Below are positions 8,435 through 14,216 of a DNA stretch of 14,216 bases, piece by piece. How positions within the stretch are numbered: the stretch's first letter is position 1; each line of letters opens with the position of its first letter. The stretch is from Flavobacteriales bacterium UBA3376. GTDB taxonomy: Bacteria > Bacteroidota > Bacteroidia > Flavobacteriales > Weeksellaceae. The DNA is taken from the NCBI GenBank assembly GCA_002359055.1, contig DEQC01000006.1:1-14216 (forward strand), read 5' to 3'. The translations under genes and the position numbers were made by a program. The notes under the pieces are model-generated. The model saw only the letters and a program-made list of their open reading frames with translations, had not been told where the DNA came from and did no database searches.

Positions 8435-9191
8435 TTTGAACTTCTTTTACAAATATTTCGGAATTATCTCTTCTAATCTTTAAAAAATCGGCATAAACCT
8501 TTCTCAATTCATCAGGTGTGTGATTCCAATCAAAGTTTAGCCATTCATCTGGAATTAAATTGACCAATTTATCGATGAACTCGTCAGTGAGTAATGGTTT
8601 TAACTCTTCATCCGCTTTTTCGATCTGAGATGCTTGTGGAAGTAAAACATGATCTTTTATAAATTCAAATGGACTGACAGCTTGTTTTTCCCAATTGATC
8701 CAAGAATGATGAAAAAAGAAACTTGAACCATGATCGATTAGCCAAAGTTCTTTGTACCACATCAACATATTGGTGTTTCTAAAAGTTCTATCAACATTCG
8801 TGATATAAGCATCTAACCAAACGACTTTCGATGCTAAATCTTCGTCAACTTTCATAACATTTGGATCATAATTGATGGCGCCCGAAAGAAAATGCAAACC
8901 TAAGTTTGTTCCTTGACTAAATTTGAGTAAATCCTGAATTTCTTCATCGGCTTCTGTTCTCCCAAAAGCTTCATCAACTGTTAAAAAGATTATTTCAGGA
9001 ACTTTGAATTTTAATCTTCTTGCAATTTCACCACCGAGTAATTCTGCAATGACCGATTTCTCTCTGTGTCCAGATCCCTTGAATTTTACAACATATTTGT
9101 ATTCATCATCTGCTTCAGCAAGAGCAGGCAACGACCCGCCTTCTCTTAGAGGTAAGATGTATCGGGTTAAATTTGCGTGTCTAATTTCCAA
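8412..9191 (-). CDS. HipA-like kinase (HipA_2 type)
   Basis: Predicted cytosolic Ser/Thr kinase of the HipA-like group, 259 residues. REGGSLPAL (16-24) and YVVKFKGSG (33-41) form the N-lobe start; Lys36 fits the ATP-binding lysine. GSGHREKS (39-46) resembles the flexible loop before the helix AELLGGEIARRL. The catalytic loop is LDAYITNVDRTFRNTN (126-141), with Asp134 as probable catalytic base, and LIDHGSS (151-157) supplies the metal-binding Asp153. The only upstream in-frame start is a TTG at 9191, because a stop follows shortly upstream and the next ATG is at residue 113; the family's domain begins right at this TTG. The gene lies 38 nt behind the secreted-protein gene and overlaps DUF3037 by 23 nt. 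Unlike classical HipA it has no HipB-type DNA-binding antitoxin nearby. Confidence 0.88.
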   Translation of the reverse strand: MEIRHANLTRYILPLREGGSLPALAEADDEYKYVVKFKGSGHREKSVIAELLGGEIARRLKFKVPEIIFLTVDEAFGRTEADEEIQDLLKFSQGTNLGLHFLSGAINYDPNVMKVDEDLASKVVWLDAYITNVDRTFRNTNMLMWYKELWLIDHGSSFFFHHSWINWEKQAVSPFEFIKDHVLLPQASQIEKADEELKPLLTDEFIDKLVNLIPDEWLNFDWNHTPDELRKVYADFLKIRRDNSEIFVKEVQNARQNLI

Positions 9192-9229
9192 AGTAAAATT
9201 ATTTTCTGAGTAATGTTACGACAATTATT

Positions 9230-10024
9230 TTAGTCAGATTCGATATACCATGGTTTCAATCGACTCAAATATTGCGGAGCCAATTTATGCAATTCTATCA
9301 TGATACTCAAGTAATTTTTATCATCGTACATCTGTGATATGGTCGAATTTCCATAAGCATAAAGTATAAAATCGTTGATTTTCTCTTCAGGTATATTCAA
9401 GTCTTCTATGAAATAATTCACACCGAAGTAATTCTTGATTTCATTGATTTTATTTTGTCGACCTTCAAATGCATGCAGATTTTTTCTTCTTCTCAAATCG
9501 CCAGTAAAAGAATCTATAACTTTCTCAACATTTAAATGCAGCAATGAAATGTCTTTCCCAAATTGGAAATCAGTGGTATCTCTCATAGCGACCGCATCCT
9601 TATTCACGCCCATTTCTTGGTAGAGTTTGTCTATATTATCCATTTTGGCGCTGTATTTTGCATCCTTGTCGAGAAAACCTGTCAATTTTTGAGTGATAAT
9701 CGCTTCGTCCAAAACTATGGCCTGAAGATTTAGGTGAATAGTGATCAAATCTCTTTTCATCAAAGATTCTGTGATGGTAAATTTTCTGTTTTCATAATTG
9801 ATCGATTGAATCAACAATACATCATTTGCTTGAACTTTTATTTTGAAACTTCCGGTTGCATCAGTGACAGTTGTTAAATCCGTTCGTGTGTTTGTGATGT
9901 AAATTCCTTCGCCAAAATCATCTTCTATATCGAGAATTATTCGACCATTGATGTATTTCTCTTGTGCTTGAACAAAAGAAGTTAAACAACCAATCAATAA
10001 AATAATCATGAATAAAAATCTCAT
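9230..10024 (-). CDS. Secreted protein with a carboxypeptidase-regulatory-like domain
   Basis: Exported protein of 264 residues with no known enzymatic activity. It begins with a signal peptide (MRFLFMIILL, cleavage probably after VQA at 20). Residues 23-105 form a beta-sandwich carboxypeptidase D regulatory-like domain, as found at the N-terminus of TonB-dependent receptors: INGRI at the start, TVTDATGSFKIKV in the middle and LDEAIIT at the end. The rest (about 110-264) is mainly helical, with no recognised domain and no transmembrane barrel, so this is not a receptor. The ATG at 10024 follows the promoter at 10091-10118. It is the first gene of a possible minus-strand operon with the kinase and DUF3037, though secretion makes a direct functional link uncertain. 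Confidence 0.85.
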   Translation of the reverse strand: MRFLFMIILLIGCLTSFVQAQEKYINGRIILDIEDDFGEGIYITNTRTDLTTVTDATGSFKIKVQANDVLLIQSINYENRKFTITESLMKRDLITIHLNLQAIVLDEAIITQKLTGFLDKDAKYSAKMDNIDKLYQEMGVNKDAVAMRDTTDFQFGKDISLLHLNVEKVIDSFTGDLRRRKNLHAFEGRQNKINEIKNYFGVNYFIEDLNIPEEKINDFILYAYGNSTISQMYDDKNYLSIMIELHKLAPQYLSRLKPWYIESD

Positions 10025-10090
10025 AAATTGTAGGATAAATTTAAATTTTCAATTTCCAAAATGAGCTCATCAATTGACGATATGTATAGG

Positions 10091-10118
10091 CGAAAATAAG
10101 TAACTTTAATCAATCAAA
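10091..10118 (-). promoter_or_regulatory. Putative promoter of the secreted protein/HipA-like kinase/DUF3037 cluster
   Basis: The minus strand reads TTTG (10118-10115), a 16-nt spacer, then TATTTTCG (10098-10091), one base from TAnnTTTG. Transcription would start about 60 nt before the ATG at 10024. Confidence 0.4.
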
Positions 10119-10222
10119 GGAGTTTTAAATTTCATTTGATAGAAGCAAAGAAAGTGAAATTAATGTTCAACTGTTTGGTGATTGATGAAAATTAACAAAA
10201 ATTTTGAATTTTAATCCAATGA

Positions 10223-10323
10223 TGAGAAGTGTTAGACGCTCCTCGGGTGTTCTTCTCACAGTCACTTTTCGTGATTTGATCGACTGAATTGATAGAGTTA
10301 AATTTGAAATGAGAACAACACCC
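10223..10323. repeat. Nested inverted repeats, possible structured RNA or mobile remnant
   Basis: GGGTGTTCTTCTCA (10245-10258) and TGAGAACAACACCC (10310-10323) are inverted copies with 13 of 14 positions paired. Directly inside the left arm, CAGTC (10259-10263) pairs with GACTG (10282-10286), and TCAC (10262-10265) with GTGA (10271-10274). The left arm's CTTCTCA can instead pair with TGAGAAG (10223-10229), so two exclusive folds exist. There is no flanking U tract, so it is not a simple terminator. Confidence 0.5.
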
Positions 10324-10414
10324 AAAAAGCTAAAACTGTTGTAAGTTTTTATCATTTGTTCAATCATATAACGGAGGTGTTTTTTAAATATTGTAATGAA
10401 TTATGAGGAAATTA

Positions 10415-11290
10415 TCATTTGAATAATAATTTATTTTTTATTCCTTTCCATCGATAATTTCTTATAAAACGTCCTTCTTCTGCTGTGACAATTTTCGGTT
10501 GTTTTGTTCTATAATTTTCCCAATATCCTTTGAATATATCGATTAGAATTTTGAAATTCTTTTTGTTCCAAGCAAATTTAGTTGCAGCGATAAAACTGAT
10601 CAAAAATCCATAATCCATTTTGTAAAAAGACTCACCGACTTTTAGACCATGAATTTTTTGATATTTGATGCCCGTAGGTTTTTGTAATTTAACTTTAAGT
10701 TCCTCTAAAACTTTAATTTCATATCCATAAAATCTACTGATCAATTCATCGACCACATCCCAACCAATGGATTTTTTCAATCCTCCTATGCTTTCAAAAC
10801 AAGATCTTGAATAGGATTTAAATGGACCTCTGACCTGTTTTTTATTGCCAATATTTTCATAAACCCATTGATTGTTTTTCTCAATCATCGCCAATCCACC
10901 GACAATTCCAGCTTTTGGATGGGAAGAATAAATTTTTAAAATTTCTTCGAAATAATTGTTGGGCAATATAACATCAGCATCCAATTTGACGATTATGTCC
11001 CAATTGGGATTTAGTTTTTCAAACCCTTTATAAAAGGCTTCGACTATTTTGTTGCCAGGAAGATGTTGATTGGATTTTGATGAAGAATGAATACATTGAA
11101 TAAATGAATGTTTTTCAGTAAATTTTTTTACGATTTTCTCGGTTTGATCGGTTGAATTATCATTAACAACTATGAGTTGATGAGGAAGTACGGTTTGTTG
11201 AACGACGGATTCTAAAGTTTTACCTATAAAATTTTCTTCATTGTGAGCGGGAATTATGATGCTATATTTTAACGGTTGATTCACATTCAT
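10415..11290 (-). CDS. Glycosyltransferase family 2
   Basis: Predicted cytosolic or membrane-associated sugar transferase with a GT-A fold, using a nucleotide sugar for cell-surface or extracellular glycans. It has 291 residues from the ATG at 11290; the upstream in-frame TTG at 11308 is not favoured because the domain begins only at YSIIIPAHNEENFIG. The nucleotide-binding VVNDNSTD (41-48) and the metal-binding DXD in KLDADVILP (102-110) are clear. GGL (131-133) and GWDVVDEL (176-183), which carries the acceptor-side acidic residues, follow. A basic C-terminal part (about 210-291) contains one moderately hydrophobic stretch (DYGFLISFIAATKFAW) that may touch the membrane. Donor and acceptor cannot be told. 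It is a lone gene, not in a polysaccharide cluster, and divergent from the YopX-like gene. Confidence 0.9.
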   Translation of the reverse strand: MNVNQPLKYSIIIPAHNEENFIGKTLESVVQQTVLPHQLIVVNDNSTDQTEKIVKKFTEKHSFIQCIHSSSKSNQHLPGNKIVEAFYKGFEKLNPNWDIIVKLDADVILPNNYFEEILKIYSSHPKAGIVGGLAMIEKNNQWVYENIGNKKQVRGPFKSYSRSCFESIGGLKKSIGWDVVDELISRFYGYEIKVLEELKVKLQKPTGIKYQKIHGLKVGESFYKMDYGFLISFIAATKFAWNKKNFKILIDIFKGYWENYRTKQPKIVTAEEGRFIRNYRWKGIKNKLLFK

Positions 11291-11347
11291 TATGTATTTT
11301 TCAAGCAATTGTTAGTTAGTTTCTTTTAAACTATTTTTGGATTTGGT

Positions 11348-11355
11348 CAAAATTA
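11348..11355 (-). promoter_or_regulatory. Putative -7 element of the glycosyltransferase gene
   Basis: The minus strand reads TAATTTTG, a perfect TAnnTTTG match 58 nt before the ATG at 11290. I see no convincing -33 element at the usual spacing. Confidence 0.35.
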
Positions 11356-11368
11356 ACGATTTTTACAA

Positions 11369-11782
11369 ATGATGAAGAAAATAAAGTCAAAATATCGATT
11401 AAGGCTGAATAAACGTATTATCGGATATGCAGAATCGACCAAGGATGGTTTGTTGTTCAAGGGACGCGAGCCGCTTTGGTGGATGAGAGGCAAACCGAAT
11501 TATAATAGAATCGACAAATTTGTAGGAATTCAGGATAAATTTCATAGGGACATTTATGAATTGGATTTAGTGAACTATAGAGTCAATCATGAATTTCAAA
11601 TGAGAAAAGCAGTTGTGATTTATGATAAAAAATCTGCGAGTTTTGGTTTATTGGATCTTGAATCAGCTCACTTCACTCATTTATTTATTCATGACATTTG
11701 TTTATTCCAATCTGAGAAAATGGAGATATATTCGCATCTTTTTAATCACCCAGAATTAGAAAAGCAAATTCAAACAAATTAA
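11369..11782 (+). CDS. Hypothetical protein with YopX-like pattern
   Basis: A 137-residue cytosolic protein. The central segment FVGIQDKFHRDIYELDLV (about 52-69), followed by KAVVIYDKKSASFGLLDLE, resembles the YopX-like pattern, in which a G-x-D-K-x-G-x-x-I-Y-x-x-D segment precedes strands with a V-x-Y-D and F-G-L core. YopX-like proteins are small beta proteins common in phages and of unknown function; the GD normally seen after IYE is LD here, so the match is partial. The N-terminus is strongly basic (MMKKIKSKYRLRLNKR). The gene starts 78 nt from the divergent glycosyltransferase gene and is followed after 2 nt by the membrane protein gene, so the two are probably co-transcribed. The family call is tentative; that the gene is real is likely. 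Confidence 0.7.
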   Translation: MMKKIKSKYRLRLNKRIIGYAESTKDGLLFKGREPLWWMRGKPNYNRIDKFVGIQDKFHRDIYELDLVNYRVNHEFQMRKAVVIYDKKSASFGLLDLESAHFTHLFIHDICLFQSEKMEIYSHLFNHPELEKQIQTN

Positions 11783-11784
11783 AT

Positions 11785-12312
11785 ATGAAAGAAATCCATA
11801 TTAAGATAAAGAGACAAAGATTTTTCGCTTTATTGGCCATGAGTTTAGTGATGTTAATTTTAAGTGCATTATTTGTCTTTATGCCGAGTTTGTTTATTTC
11901 TCAATTCATTAGCAGTAAGACTTTGATCATCATCTTTGGTTTGATAGGAATTTTCTTTTTTGGAATTTCAAGTATTTATTTAGGAAGGAAATTGGCCAAT
12001 TCAAACTTAGGATTGTATATATCTGACAAAGGAATTTTGGATAAAGTTTCCGTCTTTAGATTTGATTGGATAGAGTGGAGTGATATTCGTTCGATTGAAA
12101 TTCAAAAGATAGGCAATGGAACGGTTATTTGCATTTATATCAATGATGTAGAAAAATATATTGCTCAATTAGAGAGTCAAGTTTTTCAAAAAGCAGCGAT
12201 AAAGAATTATGAGAATTATGGAACTCCGATTTTCATCAACACAAAAATTTTGTTGAAAAGTCAGCGAGAAGTGTTTGATTTGTTGAATTCAGAGTTTGCA
12301 AGGAGAAGTTGA
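11785..12312 (+). CDS. STM3941-like membrane protein of unknown function
   Basis: A 175-residue inner-membrane protein. It has two predicted transmembrane helices (about 13-35 and 46-68), the second followed by a basic stretch. The cytosolic domain starts with GLYISDKGILDKVSVFRFDW and has the WIEWSDIRSIEI motif that in such proteins precedes beta strands of a PH-like (bPH2) fold. A late P-I-F-I-N-T strand and a C-terminal helix (REVFDLLNSEF) fit the STM3941-type family; this is by pattern only. It follows the YopX-like gene by 2 nt, suggesting one operon. Nothing in the context gives a function. Confidence 0.75.
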   Translation: MKEIHIKIKRQRFFALLAMSLVMLILSALFVFMPSLFISQFISSKTLIIIFGLIGIFFFGISSIYLGRKLANSNLGLYISDKGILDKVSVFRFDWIEWSDIRSIEIQKIGNGTVICIYINDVEKYIAQLESQVFQKAAIKNYENYGTPIFINTKILLKSQREVFDLLNSEFARRS

Positions 12313-12350
12313 ATCATTGATTAAATTAAAGATTATTTAGTAAAAAAGTG

Positions 12351-12358
12351 TAATTTTG
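12351..12358 (+). promoter_or_regulatory. Putative -7 element of fabI
   Basis: TAATTTTG matches the TAnnTTTG consensus perfectly, 25 nt before the fabI ATG. No clear TTTG lies at the normal -33 spacing. Confidence 0.45.
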
Positions 12359-12382
12359 ATTTTTAAATAAAAAACGAAAACT

Positions 12383-13189
12383 ATGTCATACGGATTATTA
12401 AAAGGAAAGAAGGGTATTATTTTTGGGGCACTTGATGAGAATTCAATTGCTTGGAAAACCGCTGAGCGTTGTCATGAAGAAGGCGCTGAGTTTATTTTGA
12501 CCAATGCTCCGGTAGCTTTAAGAATGGGGCAATTGAACGCTTTGGGCGAAAAAACAGGTTCTGAAATTATAGCAGCTGATGCAACTTCTATGGAAGATCT
12601 TTCGAATTTGTTTGACAGAGCAATCGAAAAATTCGGAAAATTAGATTTCGTTTTACATTCAATTGGTATGAGTATAAACGTTCGTAAAGGCGTACACTAT
12701 ACCGATATGAACTATAATTTCTTAGAAAAAGGTTGGGATATTTCTTCAGTTTCATTTCATAAAGTGATGAAAACCGCATGGGAAAAAGATGCGATGAAGG
12801 AATGGGGAAGTATTTTGGCTTTGACTTATATAGCTGCACAAAGAAGTTTTCCAGACTATAATGACATGGCTGATAATAAGGCTTATTTAGAGTCAATCGC
12901 AAGAAGTTTTGGATATTTCTGGGGCAAAGAGAAAAATGTTAGAGTTAACACTATCTCTCAATCTCCAACAGCTACAACTGCTGGACAAGGAGTGAAAGGA
13001 TTCAGTGGATTTATGAAATTTGCTGATGAGATGTCGCCACTTGGAAATGCTTCTGCTGATGATTGTGCCAACTATATTGTGACTATGTTTTCAGATTTAA
13101 CGAGAAAAGTTACTATGCAAAACTTGTATCACGATGGAGGTTATTCGACCACTGGAGTGTCAGAACAAGTTGCAGAAAGATTTTTATAA
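12383..13189 (+). CDS. fabI: Enoyl-[acyl-carrier-protein] reductase
   Basis: Catalyses the last step of each type II fatty acid elongation cycle, reducing trans-2-enoyl-ACP with NAD(P)H in the cytosol. The 268 residues match the family's length. It is an atypical short-chain dehydrogenase: GIIFGALDENSIAW (11-24) is the cofactor loop, and HSIGM (92-96) follows the fourth strand. The catalytic set is Tyr149, Tyr159 and Lys166 in TYIAAQRSFPDY and NDMADNK, with the FabI spacing (10 and 7 residues). VRVNTISQSP (191-200) lies before the substrate-binding loop, and LYHDGGYSTTG is near the end. FabI is the target of triclosan and diazaborines in other bacteria. It stands as a single gene with a strong terminator. 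Confidence 0.96.
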   Translation: MSYGLLKGKKGIIFGALDENSIAWKTAERCHEEGAEFILTNAPVALRMGQLNALGEKTGSEIIAADATSMEDLSNLFDRAIEKFGKLDFVLHSIGMSINVRKGVHYTDMNYNFLEKGWDISSVSFHKVMKTAWEKDAMKEWGSILALTYIAAQRSFPDYNDMADNKAYLESIARSFGYFWGKEKNVRVNTISQSPTATTAGQGVKGFSGFMKFADEMSPLGNASADDCANYIVTMFSDLTRKVTMQNLYHDGGYSTTGVSEQVAERFL

Positions 13190-13210
13190 AGAAAAATACA
13201 TTTTCGAATG

Positions 13211-13240
13211 AAAAGCAGTTCTTAAAGAACTGCTTTTTTT
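13211..13240 (+). terminator. Rho-independent terminator of fabI
   Basis: AAAAGCAGTTC (13211-13221) pairs with GAACTGCTTTT (13227-13237) around a 5-nt loop and continues into T residues. The plus strand has eight T; the minus strand has four, so it may also serve the convergent DUF6150 gene, which ends at 13243. Confidence 0.92.
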
Positions 13241-13242
13241 TA

Positions 13243-13578
13243 TCAATAAAAATAATGTTGTTTTGAACTTTTTTTCCAACCAGCTTCAGATTTCCAGTCA
13301 GAAAAATATATGATAACATCGGCTTCTGACTTCCATTCAGTGAAATAAATTACTTTTTTGGCTTCGGATTTCCATTCAGTAAAAAACCAAATCCCATTGT
13401 TCTTATTGGCTTCGCTTTTCCAATCTGTCTTATAAACAATTAAATCAGCTTCGGATTTCCATTCACTGACATAAACAACTACATCTGCTTCACTTTTCCA
13501 ATCGGTAGAAAAGACCACTTGACCAAAAAGTAAATACAATGGTGTTAGACAAAACATTAAGCTTAAAGCGATTCTCAT
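13243..13578 (-). CDS. Secreted DUF6150-like protein made of six 13-residue WKSEA repeats
   Basis: An exported 111-residue protein of unknown function. An N-terminal signal peptide (about 1-19, MRIALSLMFC and a following hydrophobic stretch) is followed almost entirely by six repeats with the core [DE]WKSEA at 26, 39, 52, 68, 81 and 94. The spacing is 13 residues except for a 3-residue insertion (NNG region) between repeats 3 and 4, giving two blocks of three. Each unit has an alternating hydrophobic strand such as VVYVS, IVYKT or VIYFT before the acidic residue and Trp, so a stacked beta structure is likely. DUF6150 proteins of Bacteroidota have the same kind of repeat (Y-F/V-T-D-W-K-S-E-A-D). 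The end is GWKKSSKQHYFY. Convergent with fabI, sharing its terminator region. Confidence 0.85.
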   Translation of the reverse strand: MRIALSLMFCLTPLYLLFGQVVFSTDWKSEADVVVYVSEWKSEADLIVYKTDWKSEANKNNGIWFFTEWKSEAKKVIYFTEWKSEADVIIYFSDWKSEAGWKKSSKQHYFY

Positions 13579-13853
13579 ATTGTAAGTTTAGATAAAAGTA
13601 CAAAAATTATTATATCCCTGAAATCCGTGATTTTTTGAGAAGTGTAGGTAATATGGGATTTTTAATATATCTTAGTCATGCATTCAATTTCACATGATTT
13701 GAAATGTAAAATTGATTTAAAAGAAATTAGAGTTCAAGAAATTTTAGTTGGTCTTTTAAATCTTTGTGTTTTAAATCATTATTGAATTAAAACACTCACT
13801 TATTAAAAAATAATTACTTAATAAATAGGGCTGTTCTCATTATGAGGCAGCCT
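13579..13853. other. Gene-free spacer of 275 bp
   Basis: Very AT-rich, with no open frame of interest. It contains the start region of the DUF6150 gene and, at 13828-13852, the probable terminator hairpin of the DUF2807 gene. No further element can be supported. Confidence 0.5.
13828..13852 (-). terminator. Possible terminator of the DUF2807 gene
   Basis: On the minus strand GGCTG (13851-13847) pairs with CAGCC (13833-13829), with an inner CTC/GAG stem. The downstream sequence is AT-rich but not a clean U tract, so this is moderate evidence only. Confidence 0.4.
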
Positions 13854-14216
13854 TTATTTGTAGGGTTTAATTTTACCAGAACCCAATGTTTTAGAATTAA
13901 TATCTTTGGTCAAACCTGTATAAAATATATTTCCTGATCCTCTTGAATCTACGGTGAGTACGCCATTGCAATTTACTTTAGTATCACCCGAACCAATTTT
14001 TCTGATATTGATATCATTGGCTTTAAGTCCGTATGCATTTACAGTTCCTGAACCACGAGTGAAAATTTCTAAAGAGTCAGTTTCGCCCGACAAATGGAAT
14101 TTTCCAGAACCCATGCCTTCAATTTTCGTTTTTTCTGAATTGATTTTCAAGTTTAAATTAGCTGAACCTTTTGAAGATGCGTAAAATTCCTTGACATTCT
14201 GAATCGAATGAGTGGA
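13854..14216 (-). CDS. DUF2807 (head GIN) domain protein, N-terminus cut by window edge
   Basis: Probable secreted or surface protein of unknown function; 120 residues are visible and the frame is open to the right edge, where an in-window TTG at 14150 should not be taken as the start. Short beta turns recur with the motif GSG: KGSANL, GMGSGKF, TRGSGTVN, KIGSGDTKV, SRGSGNIFY, TLGSGKIKP. This Gly-Ser-Gly spacing of 17-22 residues is typical of DUF2807 (formerly called putative auto-transporter adhesin), a right-handed parallel beta-helix repeat. It ends soon after the last GSG with KPYK. The missing part should hold a signal peptide. Confidence 0.85.
   Translation of the reverse strand, partial: STHSIQNVKEFYASSKGSANLNLKINSEKTKIEGMGSGKFHLSGETDSLEIFTRGSGTVNAYGLKANDINIRKIGSGDTKVNCNGVLTVDSRGSGNIFYTGLTKDINSKTLGSGKIKPYK

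Larger units (their letters stand above)
10025..10414. other. Gene-free interval of 390 bp
   Basis: It lies between two minus-strand genes and holds the promoter of the downstream gene (10091-10118) and a nested inverted-repeat element (10223-10323). A small hairpin, AAAACT/AGTTTT, lies at 10332-10349. Open frames here are short, of unusual composition and unlike any protein I know. No terminator with a clear U tract follows the glycosyltransferase gene. Confidence 0.6.

Noticed and set aside
9230..10024. A TonB-dependent receptor, suggested by the carboxypeptidase-regulatory-like domain
   Set aside because: The protein is only 264 residues, with no plug or beta-barrel domain.
10167..10367. 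A 66-codon minus-strand open frame in the gap after the glycosyltransferase gene
   Set aside because: It runs across the inverted repeats, resembles no family I know and has no promoter; it is more likely an accidental frame.
13243..13578. Regular repeat spacing that could look like a CRISPR array
   Set aside because: The repeats are in frame at 39-nt spacing, encode WKSEA units after a signal peptide, differ in sequence at the DNA level and have no cas genes nearby.

Overview
This is AT-rich chromosomal DNA from a Bacteroidota bacterium, most likely of the class Flavobacteriia. The evidence is families that are frequent there (DUF4286, DUF6150, DUF2807, carboxypeptidase-regulatory-like secreted proteins), Bacteroidota-type promoters (TTTG or TTG upstream of TAnnTTTG-like -7 boxes), almost no Shine-Dalgarno sequences, and several U-tailed hairpin terminators. 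I saw no transposase, integrase, tRNA, rRNA or CRISPR array. Most of the window is housekeeping DNA with small accessory pockets.

Layout. Positions 1-1706 (minus) hold a DEAD-box RNA helicase of the DeaD/CsdA type, cut by the left window edge and preceded by an unusual, probably structured leader. Divergent from it is a uridine-phosphorylase-like enzyme (1969-2844), whose stop nearly touches that of a DUF4286 gene (2849-3175, minus). Next come an M20 dipeptidase (3286-4674) with a strong terminator, a di-heme cytochrome c peroxidase lipoprotein (4918-5967), and dihydrolipoyl dehydrogenase (6089-7480, minus), the last two converging on back-to-back terminators. A small orphan protein (7711-8040) converges on a three-gene minus-strand cluster: a secreted carboxypeptidase-regulatory-like protein, a HipA-like kinase and a DUF3037 protein (10024 down to 8051). 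The kinase and DUF3037 genes overlap by 23 nt.

A 390-bp gene-free gap (10025-10414) holds nested inverted repeats. A family 2 glycosyltransferase (10415-11290, minus) then diverges from a likely two-gene operon encoding a YopX-like protein and an STM3941-like membrane protein. FabI enoyl-ACP reductase follows (12383-13189). A secreted DUF6150 protein built of six 13-residue repeats (13243-13578, minus) converges on it, and a DUF2807 protein (13854-14216, minus) is cut by the right edge.

The best candidate for an under-described system is the HipA-like kinase/DUF3037 pair. The helicase leader, the 10.2-10.3 kb inverted-repeat element and the DUF6150 repeat protein come next.
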